From an uncultured Pseudobdellovibrionaceae bacterium (GTDB taxonomy: Bacteria > Bdellovibrionota > Bdellovibrionia > Bdellovibrionales > Bdellovibrionaceae), in the NCBI GenBank assembly GCA_937900305.1, contig CALCCV010000434.1, forward strand, positions 1 to 20,113: a DNA stretch of 20,113 bases, in the 5' to 3' direction. Position numbers and translations under genes: made by a program. The notes under the pieces are model-generated. The model had not been told where the DNA came from, did not search any database, and saw only the letters and a program-made list of their open reading frames with translations. Positions 1 to 7,833 of the stretch are shown piece by piece (position 1 is the stretch's first letter; every line of letters begins with the position of its first letter).

Positions 1-119
1 GAGATTGAGCAAAAAAATCGCCCGGGAGGGGAATCAGGCTGCGCGACATAGAGAGTCACCCGTGCAAATTTCACAGACCGCTGAGAATCAATTCCTCCGG
101 CCCTCATCCCGAGTCTCAT
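1..119 (-). CDS. Possible 5' part of an ORF running off the window edge (hypothetical)
   Basis: Downstream of the phospholipase D-like gene, the minus strand has an ATG at 119-117 followed by about 39 sense codons to the window edge with no stop. The start begins MRLGMRAGGI. Just upstream on the same strand, a GGAGG precedes an ATG that opens only an eight-codon peptide (MLASPDLE), and the stop of that peptide overlaps this ATG as ATGA. The arrangement resembles translational coupling, but the stretch is short and resembles no family I recognise. It may well be chance. Nothing else can be supported in bases 1-153. Confidence 0.15.
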   Translation of the reverse strand, partial: MRLGMRAGGIDSQRSVKFARVTLYVAQPDSPPGRFFCSI

Positions 120-153
120 TCCAAATCCGGAGATGCAAGCATGTCCTCCAGTT

Positions 154-2034
154 TCAGGGGCGCTCGGCATCCAGCTCTCGCGAGTTCGGCCAAAGGACTT
201 TGGTGAAATGTTCGTCGAAAGCGCGAGCAATCTCGAGACCTTTGTTGTTTTTTATCACGATTAAATTTTCATCATTTTTATCATTACCGCTGCTGCTCCA
301 GTTTTGTGAGCCGACGATGAATTGTTGGGCGATGAATTCGGTGCCTGATTTTCGTAAGAGCAATCCGATCTTTTCGTGATTCTGTTTCCACGAACGGGCG
401 TTGGTTTTGATGCGAATATTTGCTTTTTGGTTGAAGGGATTTTTTTGAAGAAGTGTGGCGTCTCCGGTGGAACCAATCCAAGAGCCCGGCCCGAAGGCTG
501 TGGGGGAATCAAGGACCAGCTCAATTTTTACATCGCGAGAAGCAGCGAGTTGGAGAGCTCGGACGTACTCCTGGCCGGCGGCGCCGAACATCGAGATCCG
601 CAAGATATCGCCAGATTTTGCCGAGTGAAGCATCGGAATGATGGCGCGGTGTTCACCATCATCGGTGGGCGAAAAATAGACTTTAAAATCGGTGTCGTCA
701 TCTGGTGTTTCGGTTTCGTTATTGAAACGAAAGAGTCGGTGGGTGTTGGGCAGTTTGGCAGAGTGAAAACGGCCATAGCGAAAGAGACCGCCATTAGGTC
801 CCCGCACTTTTTCTGGCGACGGATTGCCTTGATCGTCCTGGAACGTATACATTTCATTGAATTCGTCGAGAAAGGTTTGAGCGATCTCGTTGTTGCGAAT
901 AAATACTCCCATGTTGGAATTTCGCTCGGTTCCCATGCACGTTTCGCTCACGTTGGCGGTGCCTGTCCAGAGACTGAGTTGGCCGCCATTGTCGAAGACA
1001 AAAAATTTATTGTGCATAATTCCGTCGTCTTTCCACTCAATGCGGCCTTTGGCGTCCTCGTCATTTTTAGAAACTTCCGCGTTTTTGGCCAGGGCTCTGA
1101 TAAGACCTTGGGTTCCGCCGTTGTATTGGAAAGCCATGTTGGTTTTTTCGCCGATGGTTTGCTTTAAAATCCAGCGGGAGAGGTCGGCAGGATTGGTCGG
1201 CGTGTAGTAAGTCATAACAACGGGTTCTTTTTCGTCCTCGGGAAGACCTTCTTGATCAAATACGGCTTGAACATTCACACCTACGGCTTGACCATTCACA
1301 CCAGCATTGATTTTTTCAATCAGGGCGCTGTACACGCCTTTCATGCTTTTTTGAATGTCGTCGATACCGAACACGGCCATCCGAATGGAGGAGATGCCCT
1401 CAGTTCGAATCTTATTTTCGAGTTTTGCCGCGAGTGTTTTACTGAAATCCACTTTGGCCTCGGGCACGAGAAATTGAGTGGTGAAATACCATTCGATATT
1501 GCCATCGAGCTTTGCATTGATGATCTTGACGTCGCCTAACTTGTCGTCTGGATTTTCGACGCGCATTTTGCTCGTTGGTATCAAAAGCGGTGTGCGCTCA
1601 AGGCATTCGTAATCTTCGGGATTTGCGCAATCGATGAACTGAGTGGACGAAGAGAGCAATCGGCTCAGCAATTCTTTGATATTGGTGTTTCGCGCGAGAT
1701 TGATCTTGGCAGTTTCGAGCTGGCCGTCGGCGGGGATCTCCGAACTTCCAGACATCAAAAAAGCGAGGTACTTAGCAAGGCGTCGACTGAAATTTTTCAA
1801 CTTCACTTCGTTTGCTTTTTCGTAGGTCTTTAATTTCATCACCCGGGCTTCGACGAGATTGAGAAACTCACCGCCATCCCCAGGAAGAGCTTCGATCCAA
1901 TCCTCCGAGCTCTCGGCCGCTAAACTTCGGGAGATCGTTTGGGGTTGAGTGTGGGAACAGCCCAAAGCTAAGGTCGTCAAAACGGTGATTAAAACGGAAA
2001 GCCGAGATTGTTTAAAGAAATTTGTTTTCGTCAT
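154..2034 (-). CDS. Phospholipase D-like (HKD) lipoprotein
   Basis: A 626-residue exported protein of the phospholipase D superfamily, whose members cleave or transfer phosphodiester bonds in lipids or nucleic acids. A short charged N-terminus and a hydrophobic stretch lead to a lipobox, LALGC, with lipidated Cys26. The following Ser favours outer-membrane sorting by the E. coli rule. The first HKD motif is intact (His341, Lys343, Asp348) and is followed by GTAN. The second has His553 and Lys555 and then GSQNWS, but Leu560 stands where Asp is expected. About 200 residues before the first motif match nothing I know. The start at 2034 is preferred because AGG lies nine bases before it; for the in-frame ATG at 2043 the same AGG abuts the codon. 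The substrate cannot be read from sequence; a periplasmic or surface lipase or nuclease are both possible. Confidence 0.85.
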   Translation of the reverse strand: MTKTNFFKQSRLSVLITVLTTLALGCSHTQPQTISRSLAAESSEDWIEALPGDGGEFLNLVEARVMKLKTYEKANEVKLKNFSRRLAKYLAFLMSGSSEIPADGQLETAKINLARNTNIKELLSRLLSSSTQFIDCANPEDYECLERTPLLIPTSKMRVENPDDKLGDVKIINAKLDGNIEWYFTTQFLVPEAKVDFSKTLAAKLENKIRTEGISSIRMAVFGIDDIQKSMKGVYSALIEKINAGVNGQAVGVNVQAVFDQEGLPEDEKEPVVMTYYTPTNPADLSRWILKQTIGEKTNMAFQYNGGTQGLIRALAKNAEVSKNDEDAKGRIEWKDDGIMHNKFFVFDNGGQLSLWTGTANVSETCMGTERNSNMGVFIRNNEIAQTFLDEFNEMYTFQDDQGNPSPEKVRGPNGGLFRYGRFHSAKLPNTHRLFRFNNETETPDDDTDFKVYFSPTDDGEHRAIIPMLHSAKSGDILRISMFGAAGQEYVRALQLAASRDVKIELVLDSPTAFGPGSWIGSTGDATLLQKNPFNQKANIRIKTNARSWKQNHEKIGLLLRKSGTEFIAQQFIVGSQNWSSSGNDKNDENLIVIKNNKGLEIARAFDEHFTKVLWPNSRELDAERP

Positions 2035-2052
2035 AGATTTCATCCTAAGCCA

Positions 2053-2070
2053 GCATGCAAAGCATGCAAA
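2053..2070. repeat. Perfect tandem 9-bp repeat (GCATGCAAA x2)
   Basis: Two head-to-tail copies of GCATGCAAA, each containing the palindrome GCATGC, lie 18-36 bases upstream of the lipoprotein start on its template side. They would fall in the leader or just beyond the ribosome binding site. This may be a regulator site or a slippage product. Confidence 0.5.
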
Positions 2071-2087
2071 CTATTTGCGATTTCAAG

Positions 2088-2105
2088 GACCTAGGAGTCT
2101 AGGTC
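2088..2105. promoter_or_regulatory. Perfect 7-bp inverted repeat upstream of the PLD-like gene
   Basis: GACCTAG and CTAGGTC form perfect arms around the four-base loop GAGT, about 55 bases before the lipoprotein start. Each arm contains CTAG, a tetranucleotide that is scarce in many bacterial genomes. On the plus strand the hairpin is followed by ATTTT, so it could also be a weak terminator. A repressor operator or leader hairpin for the lipoprotein gene is my preferred reading. Confidence 0.35.
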
Positions 2106-2362
2106 ATTTTGGAATTTCTCATTTTGGCGCACGCATTTGGATGGTGAGCTCGAACTGGTTCTCAATGCGGAGCTCAGACGAAATTGTTAAAAAGAATTGT
2201 GGAGAAGTTAGACAGAAAGTTTGATATTCTTGTCTTAGCAGTTTGTAAGTGGATATACACCTAATCCCCAGTGATTGGGCCATTGATTGTATTAGTGACC
2301 ATCACCTTCTCATGCTCTCTTATTCGCCTGCTGTGTTGCATTTTTAATTTGTTCCGTTTTTA

Positions 2363-2443
2363 GGGGCTTTTCCGTCCGAAAGTTGCAGTTGTTTCCCGTT
2401 GTATAAAGTTGAAGTTGGTAGTTGGGAAAGCCCCATTTTTTTT
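2363..2443 (+). terminator. Long-loop hairpin with T8 tract; possible 3' end of a small RNA
   Basis: Arms at 2363-2373 (GGGGCTTTTCC) and 2424-2434 (GGGAAAGCCCC) pair over 11 bases with a single G-U wobble, and a further G-U pair extends the stem inward. An A and then eight T residues follow at 2436-2443. The loop is about 48 bases, long for a simple terminator. No plus-strand gene lies upstream within the spacer, so the signal may end a small non-coding RNA starting around 2220-2300. I see no convincing promoter to fix its start. Confidence 0.4.
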
Positions 2444-2504
2444 GGCTAGATTGAATCACCGGAATGAACCTGATGACCAGCCTGACCAGAATAAACCTGA
2501 ATAA

Positions 2505-2529
2505 AAAAGGCTCCGCGCGGGAGCCTTTT
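2505..2529 (-). terminator. Intrinsic terminator of the Cys-repeat gene
   Basis: AAAAGGCTCC and GGAGCCTTTT form a perfect 10-bp stem around the five-base loop GCGCG. On the minus strand the arm runs into a T-tract (the complement of the A run 2503-2508). It lies about 90 bases past the stop of the twin-repeat exported protein. Its symmetry would also let it work on the plus strand. Confidence 0.8.
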
Positions 2530-2618
2530 GTGTTGATGCTGGTGGTTGAAATTTTTATTTTTGAAACCAGAAGAATCCGAATCAGGCAATTCGAAATCAA
2601 TCGAATGGGAAGGTCGGC

Positions 2619-3095
2619 TTAGGGCCAGCGGCCAGACTCTTCGCAAGTGTAGATGTCAGCATCGTTTTGAGTTCCTGGAACGTGGCAAGCTTTGCGGCGA
2701 CCGATATTCCAGTCATCACAGCGAGTGCTACATGGCATTTCTCCGCCATTGTAGTTGCGATCTCGATACTCAAAGCGCCATTGATAGCTGGGTTGATAGC
2801 GTCGTCGGCAAACATAAATGTCGGCGTCGTTTTGAGTGCCTTGAATTCGGCAACCCATGGCTTGTCCTTCTGTGTAGCGATTGCAATCGCTTCCGCAAGA
2901 GAGCGAACCACCATTGTAGTTGCGATCTTTGTGAGAGTATTCCCACTGATAACCGCGTTCGTCTGTAACTCCGTCCGCATTTCCTTCAACGCCTTGTTGT
3001 TGAGCAGAATCTGCACCGCTTTGGATGGCTTCACCCTGAGCATTTGCAAATCCGCTGCAGCACAAGAGTGCGATCGCTAGTAGTTGATGTTTCAT
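2619..3095 (-). CDS. Small exported protein with twin Cys-rich repeats
   Basis: A 158-residue protein of unrecognised family. A signal peptide of about 19 residues ends in FANA before Gln20. The mature part holds two related repeats, at about 49-96 and 104-151, offset by 55 residues. Both share DRNYNGG and GTQNDADIY. Each has four cysteines with identical spacing (67, 71, 82, 96 and 122, 126, 137, 151), which suggests two copies of a small two-disulfide domain folded in the periplasm or outside the cell. The start is supported by AGGGGGA a few bases before the ATG. A strong terminator follows, so this is probably a single-gene transcript. Possible roles are a secreted binding protein or inhibitor, but nothing in the sequence decides. 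Confidence 0.85.
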   Translation of the reverse strand: MKHQLLAIALLCCSGFANAQGEAIQSGADSAQQQGVEGNADGVTDERGYQWEYSHKDRNYNGGSLSCGSDCNRYTEGQAMGCRIQGTQNDADIYVCRRRYQPSYQWRFEYRDRNYNGGEMPCSTRCDDWNIGRRKACHVPGTQNDADIYTCEESGRWP

Positions 3096-3191
3096 AAATC
3101 CCCCTTTTGTTGTTTTCGAGTTGTCTGCACGAGCTTGAAAAGCAAACAGCGTGCCTCCGGAATTGGTGGCAAAATTTCACTGTCCTTTGGT

Positions 3192-3219
3192 CTAGTTCGC
3201 CATGAAAGACGGCGAATAG
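3192..3219. repeat. Inverted repeat (CTA-TTCGCC / GGCGAATAG) in the ndh/Cys-repeat gap
   Basis: TTCGCC at 3196-3201 and GGCGAA at 3211-3216 pair around nine bases. The stem extends by three more pairs (CTA/TAG) if one G is bulged. It sits about 100 bases past the ndh stop and about 100 bases before the Cys-repeat gene start, without a T-tract. It could be a 3' structure of ndh or an operator of the downstream gene. Confidence 0.3.
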
Positions 3220-3318
3220 TCACGACGAAAGAAGATCGTTCGTGAGTTTCGCAGATGGTTGTCATTTAGATCGGTGTCGATTTGCCGAAAGAATCCGAAC
3301 GCGATGCAAGAAGTGGTG

Positions 3319-4599
3319 TCATTGAGAATTCATCCACTCTCGCGACACAATCAGACGCGCGCCTCGTTTGTAAGTTAAATAGGACCAAGCCCACTGCAAC
3401 AAAACGGCGACTCGATTTTTAAATCCTATCAGAAAAAAAATGTGGACGACCAACCAGGCGAGCCAAGCTAGAAAACCAGATTGCCGCCATGACTTCACTT
3501 GCAACACGGCTTTTTTGCGCCCCACCGTCGCCATCATTCCTTTGTCCAAATACACAAAGGGCTTTAATTCGGTTCGGTCTAATCGCCGCAAAATTTGGCG
3601 AGCAGCGTGCCGTCCTTGCTGAAGGGCCACAGGTGCCAGTCCCGGGAGAGCAGTGCCCGTCTTTTGATCGACAAAATGCGCGAGGTCACCGATGACAAAA
3701 ATATTTTCGGTCTGTAAGGCTCGCAAATTTTCATCCACCCTCACTCGGCCGCTCGCATCGAGCGGAGTCTGCAACAGCCGACCCAGTGGCGAAGGGGTGA
3801 CTCCCGCTGCCCAAAATACACTCGGGGCGGCGATGAAATCTTGTCCCACTTTCACCCCTTCGGCACTCACTTCGGCCACTCGTGAACTCGTCCAAACTTG
3901 CACACCCAAATTTTCCAGATCCCGAGTGGCCCGGCGAGAAAGGCTTTCGTCAAACATGGATAAGATTCGGGCTCCGGCTTCAATCAAAATGATTCGGGCT
4001 CGCGTCGGATCAATGCGGCGAAAATCGCGACTCAGTGTCACGCGGCTCAGTTCGGCCAGGCTACCGGCCAGCTCGACGCCAGTGGGCCCGCCGCCCACGA
4101 CGACAAAGGTGAGCGCGCGGCGAATCTCTTCGGGATTTGTTTTTTTTTCGGCCTCTTCGAAAGCCGAAAGAACTCGGCGTCGAATTTCTGTGGCTTGCTC
4201 AATGGTCTTTAAACCTGGAGCGTGCATTTGCCACTCGGGGTGACCAAAATACGAATGGCTCGAGCCAGTTGCTAAAATCAAATGATCGAAAAAAAACTGT
4301 AGGTTGTCGGCAGTTCTGACGAAATTTTTTTCGCGGTTGATTTCGAGAACCTCCGCCATGATCACTTCTACATTTTTATAATTGGATAAAACGGCACGAA
4401 TCGGCATGGCAATGTCGGCGGGAGAAAGGCCTGCCGTTGCAACCTGATACAAGAGCGGTTGAAAGAGGTGATGATTTCGGCGATCAATCAGAAGAACCTG
4501 AACATCTTTTCGGTGGGCCAGAGCTTTCGCGGCCGCGAGCCCGCCAAACCCACCGCCCACTATGAGAATTTTTTGAGGTGAATTTTTTTGAGACTCCAT
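3319..4599 (-). CDS. ndh: Type II NADH:quinone oxidoreductase (NDH-2)
   Basis: A 426-residue, single-subunit, non-proton-pumping NADH dehydrogenase. It passes electrons from NADH through FAD to the quinone pool on the cytoplasmic face of the inner membrane. The FAD-binding Rossmann motif GGGFGG is at 15-20 and the NADH-binding VVVGGGPTG at about 166-174. FVIGD (301-305) contacts FAD, and APVALQQG (322-329) matches the NDH-2 quinone-site segment usually written AQxAxQQG. The C-terminal part from about residue 375 is hydrophobic and amphipathic, including LIGFKNR and LLQWAWSYLTYKRGARLI, the usual membrane anchor. Length and motif order are normal. The ribosome binding site is weak. The gene lies 102 bases downstream of the PilX-like gene on the same strand and may share its transcript, although the functions are unrelated. 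Confidence 0.93.
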   Translation of the reverse strand: MESQKNSPQKILIVGGGFGGLAAAKALAHRKDVQVLLIDRRNHHLFQPLLYQVATAGLSPADIAMPIRAVLSNYKNVEVIMAEVLEINREKNFVRTADNLQFFFDHLILATGSSHSYFGHPEWQMHAPGLKTIEQATEIRRRVLSAFEEAEKKTNPEEIRRALTFVVVGGGPTGVELAGSLAELSRVTLSRDFRRIDPTRARIILIEAGARILSMFDESLSRRATRDLENLGVQVWTSSRVAEVSAEGVKVGQDFIAAPSVFWAAGVTPSPLGRLLQTPLDASGRVRVDENLRALQTENIFVIGDLAHFVDQKTGTALPGLAPVALQQGRHAARQILRRLDRTELKPFVYLDKGMMATVGRKKAVLQVKSWRQSGFLAWLAWLVVHIFFLIGFKNRVAVLLQWAWSYLTYKRGARLIVSREWMNSQ

Positions 4600-4701
4600 G
4601 TGCGGAGTCTATTCTTAAAGCTCTCTCTGATCAAGACCGCGCTAGATGAAATGAAGGCTGACTGTTGATTCTCACGATATCCACATCAAAGCTTTCCGGC
4701 A

Positions 4702-7476
4702 TCATTTGATCTTGCGTTTGATCGGGCTGACAACTTGGAAACTGGGGGTGCCTGGAGGTTGGACGTAATCCAAGTGCGGATCATACTGCGCAATCCGAGC
4801 GGGCTGACTGTAAACCCAAATGAATTTGTCGTTGTAATTCGATTTTCCTGGTGGCTCAGACCTTTGGTAGACAGCAAAGTGAGACCTGGCTTGCGCACCG
4901 ATCACTTCTCGTTCTTTGCCGTCCCAGTTCTCTTCCTCCTCCAAACTCTGGCCAACGAAAGATGCCACCCAACGCGAAGCCTCAGCGGGTCTTGCTATTT
5001 CAAGCGGGTTGGGAATATCTGGACTCTGACAAAAATTGTGAGCGGTTTCGTTTTTGTAAGTCCAGCGGGCTCGCTCGTCCGACCATCCACTGGAAAGCAG
5101 ACGATAAGTGTCGGCCGCAATCATCGTGGGTAACCAAGGTTCGTGGGCGGCGCTGTTGGTGCTCCGATCTGCCGGTGCTGAATCGGCATTCCAGCTACCC
5201 ATCACAGTGATCGATTGACTGGAACCAATCGAAAGACCTTTGCCAAAAATGCGACCCTTGGTCGGATCCAGGTCATCCAGTCCTTTGCCGTTATAAACTC
5301 GAATTTGATTGATGTAGTTGAAGTTTGTTCCAATGCCTGGAACATAGGTCGCGCAGCTTGGAATTTTAAATGAACCTTGAGAGTCAAAGTTTTGACCCGC
5401 GAGGCTCGATGAGCAAAGCGGAAAGGGAAGTGATTCTTGCGACTCCGGCCCGGTCGCAGGAATCTGAGTTGCATCCGCGAAACTTCCGTGTGGAGTCCAT
5501 TCGGGAACGAGAGACGTGTTATCAGGATCCGTTGTAAAACCGTGGGTCAGACTGTTTGGCGTGTTTGCATTTGCCCAACGATTGGCGACATAGATAAGAC
5601 CATTGAACGATTTTCCGCCGCTAAAATAAGAACCGAGTTCACCTGGGGTGGTGTCGGTCATTGCTTCATAGAAGGCGCGCATGTTGATATTCATTGGCAT
5701 CAATCTCGAGCGTGCGAGGCGGGTGTCGTCTTCAATTGGTTGTGCACAGCCCGGCATTGAAGTGCCAGGCCCCGGTTTTGTTCCATACCGAAGATTTGGA
5801 CTGATAAATCCAGATCGGGTGGCGTTGAGAATTTGAGTGGAGTAAGGCATTGGCTCAGCAGCATCTGGTCCTTTGCATTCAAGTCCGCCACTCAAAGCAC
5901 TGATAAAACCACATTTGCCGCCGGCGCAAGGGGTGGCGAGAACTTTCGTAGTGACCCCTTTGGGGTTGCAAAGAAGGCGACCTTCTGCCGGTGATTCAAT
6001 ATAATGCCCAGGTTCCCATGGCTGATCAGCCGTAGATGCAGCGACTTTTTTCAAGGCCCCGTAAGAAATGACTCCGACCTCGTTGGTATCAGAAATTCCC
6101 CATTCGCCTGAAGCTTGCAGTTCGTATCTATAAATTGAAAAACGCTTAGGAACTTTGTTGGCGGGCCACTCTTGGGCTTTTCCTTGCATTCGATTTCGAA
6201 TTTGATTTTGACCAACATTTATCCCGTCCTGCATAAAATCGCCTGGGTGATCTGACCAGATGGGAATACCCGGCCAGTTGTCATTGTCGGTTTTATCGCG
6301 CATATACCAGACTCCATCAATGATGCGGATATCAGAGTTGTAGGACACTTTAAAAAGTTTGAGTTCTTTTGAATCTGTGTTGCGAACGGGGTCAATCAAG
6401 ATTCTTATATTACCCACCGGGGAACATCGCTGGTCGGGCGTGCAGCCTTCTTTTGGAAAGTTGGAAGCACCTTTGATCTCTTCGGCGATTGTACCAACCT
6501 TACCCCACTGACCAGCCTGCACGGCCGCGGTTTGGGCCACGGGCAAGGAGAGCACGGGAACATTGTGGGAACTGTCGAGCAAGTGACCCTTCCAAGCGTC
6601 GAGTGCGTATTCAGCCCAGTCCTTGCCACTGCCCTCGCAGTTCCGGCAACCGTGACTTGCAGTTTCGAGGACTTGTTTAAATTTATCAAGCGGCACCGGA
6701 GCTCCGACAGCACCAGGTTCGAACTTGTCGACAAAATTCACAAAAAAGTTAGCAGTTCTTTTTTTGTTAAATAGGCAACCAGGCTGGCTGTTGAGAAGCA
6801 CACGGCCCGCTGCTGTGATGACGTCGTAGTAGGCCGGGTCCCAAATGGGTTCGTTGCCGGCGCAGAAATTGACATTGGTATGAACTCGGCCTTTCACTTC
6901 GAGGTGAGATGCGACCGAGCCGCCGCCATTGAAGATGCCATCGAAGGAAATGAACTTAAACATCCCCACTTGGCTCACAGACAAAAACTGACTGACGTCA
7001 ACTTTGATGTCACCCCCACCCAAGAAAGCGCTGGGTTTTAAAACTTGATAACTGGCTTTCAAAACAGTTTGAGGAGCCATCATGCCCCGAAAGGCAGAGC
7101 TGGCCACCAACGATTGCTCCATAGACCAGGCGAGTTCAATTTTGAAATTTGCTAACTTATAGAGAGATTTTTCTTGGTCGTCTTTTTCGAGAGCTAAACG
7201 CTCTGTCAGTTTCTCTTCGGCAATTTGGGCAAGTTCTTCAATTTTTGGTGAGACAGTGCGGACGTAATATTCTTGAGTGAGTTTAATCAAATACTGATTA
7301 AGTCCGCTCGCGATTGAGCGATCCATTTCAAAGTCCTTTTTGCCTGACACTTGATCACTCATATTGTTGGTGATCAAATACCCTGAAAGGGTGAACGCAA
7401 CTGATGCCACCATGACGAGACTCACGGTCATCATAGTGGAAAAACCACCTTGCTTCGACAGCGTTCTAAAAGACAT
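4702..7476 (-). CDS. Large PilX-like surface protein with prepilin-like N-terminus
   Basis: A 924-residue protein. The N-terminus has a short basic segment, then GGF and one hydrophobic helix at about 12-35, laid out like a type IV pilus minor pilin or PilX-type component. A prepilin-peptidase cut would fall between Gly11 and Phe12. The Glu usually found at mature position 5 is absent, so processing is uncertain. Residues 50-125 look helical, then the chain becomes Gly-, Asn- and Cys-rich. GRVHTN near 196-201 recalls the VHTN-type motif of large PilX/DUF4900-like proteins, which is a loose resemblance from memory. The chain is much longer than a normal minor pilin (about 150-250 residues), suggesting an extended exposed domain. 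AAGGAG lies seven bases before the ATG, a strong ribosome binding site. No other pilus gene is nearby. Confidence 0.7.
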   Translation of the reverse strand: MSFRTLSKQGGFSTMMTVSLVMVASVAFTLSGYLITNNMSDQVSGKKDFEMDRSIASGLNQYLIKLTQEYYVRTVSPKIEELAQIAEEKLTERLALEKDDQEKSLYKLANFKIELAWSMEQSLVASSAFRGMMAPQTVLKASYQVLKPSAFLGGGDIKVDVSQFLSVSQVGMFKFISFDGIFNGGGSVASHLEVKGRVHTNVNFCAGNEPIWDPAYYDVITAAGRVLLNSQPGCLFNKKRTANFFVNFVDKFEPGAVGAPVPLDKFKQVLETASHGCRNCEGSGKDWAEYALDAWKGHLLDSSHNVPVLSLPVAQTAAVQAGQWGKVGTIAEEIKGASNFPKEGCTPDQRCSPVGNIRILIDPVRNTDSKELKLFKVSYNSDIRIIDGVWYMRDKTDNDNWPGIPIWSDHPGDFMQDGINVGQNQIRNRMQGKAQEWPANKVPKRFSIYRYELQASGEWGISDTNEVGVISYGALKKVAASTADQPWEPGHYIESPAEGRLLCNPKGVTTKVLATPCAGGKCGFISALSGGLECKGPDAAEPMPYSTQILNATRSGFISPNLRYGTKPGPGTSMPGCAQPIEDDTRLARSRLMPMNINMRAFYEAMTDTTPGELGSYFSGGKSFNGLIYVANRWANANTPNSLTHGFTTDPDNTSLVPEWTPHGSFADATQIPATGPESQESLPFPLCSSSLAGQNFDSQGSFKIPSCATYVPGIGTNFNYINQIRVYNGKGLDDLDPTKGRIFGKGLSIGSSQSITVMGSWNADSAPADRSTNSAAHEPWLPTMIAADTYRLLSSGWSDERARWTYKNETAHNFCQSPDIPNPLEIARPAEASRWVASFVGQSLEEEENWDGKEREVIGAQARSHFAVYQRSEPPGKSNYNDKFIWVYSQPARIAQYDPHLDYVQPPGTPSFQVVSPIKRKIK

Positions 7477-7833
7477 AGATCACTCCTTAGACCGAATCCA
7501 AAGAGAATGGATCGTCCCCAATTCTCCTCCCCTACTATCGTCGGTCTCAGGTGAAACTTGAACCATCCAAAATCATCAATTTGACTCGCTACGAGGCAGC
7601 GTCTCTCGTTTCGACAGCTGTCTGTTCTGTGCTCGAAACCAGGATATTTTTGTGTCGGGACCGTCTAAATTTGCGATCAAAATTTTTTAGTGTGACGGGG
7701 ATGGGTTTCAAAATAAGTGACTCAAAATTTGACGACACTGAAAAGTCTACCATGGCATTTTGCACCTTTTACGCGGAGGTTCTCTGGGGAGTGGAATGTG
7801 TCCTGCATAGGTGTCAGATTGGGGAGGTGGGGC
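7477..7833. other. Divergent intergenic region (PilX-like gene / M23 lipoprotein)
   Basis: The 357 bases between two divergent starts should hold both promoters. On the minus strand TTCAAG and GATAGT, 17 bases apart, are a weak match about 60-90 bases before the PilX-like gene. On the plus strand TTGACG at 7729 resembles a -35 box but lacks a good -10 box. A plus-strand frame from GTG 7551 is open across the region but has no clear ribosome binding site, and I do not call it. Confidence 0.4.
7823..7827 (+). promoter_or_regulatory. Ribosome binding site that fixes a GTG start
   Basis: GGAGG lies six bases before GTG 7834. A signal sequence and lipobox then follow at the expected distances, so the longer ATG-initiated frame from 7717 is probably not used. 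Confidence 0.7.

Larger units (their letters stand above)
2044..2618. other. 575-bp intergenic region without a convincing gene
   Basis: No reading frame here has both a plausible ribosome binding site and protein-like composition. The region holds the tandem repeat and palindrome upstream of the PLD-like gene, a long-armed hairpin with a T-tract at 2363-2443, and the terminator of the Cys-repeat gene at 2505-2529. The middle, about 2110-2360, is AT-rich and shows nothing I can assign. Confidence 0.6.

Noticed and set aside
376..1167. Long plus-strand frame of 263 codons
   Set aside because: It lies wholly antisense to the PLD-like lipoprotein, has no ribosome binding site and no domain, while the minus frame has lipobox and HKD motifs.
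2597..3049. 150-codon minus-strand frame overlapping the Cys-repeat gene
   Set aside because: It is an alternative frame of the same stretch without signal peptide or ribosome binding site. The repeat structure and signal peptide belong to the other frame.
3120..3180. Sequence recalling a cyclic-di-GMP riboswitch (GCAAAC, CCTCCGG)
   Set aside because: Only short pieces match and the helices and spacing of the GEMM aptamer do not fit in either orientation.
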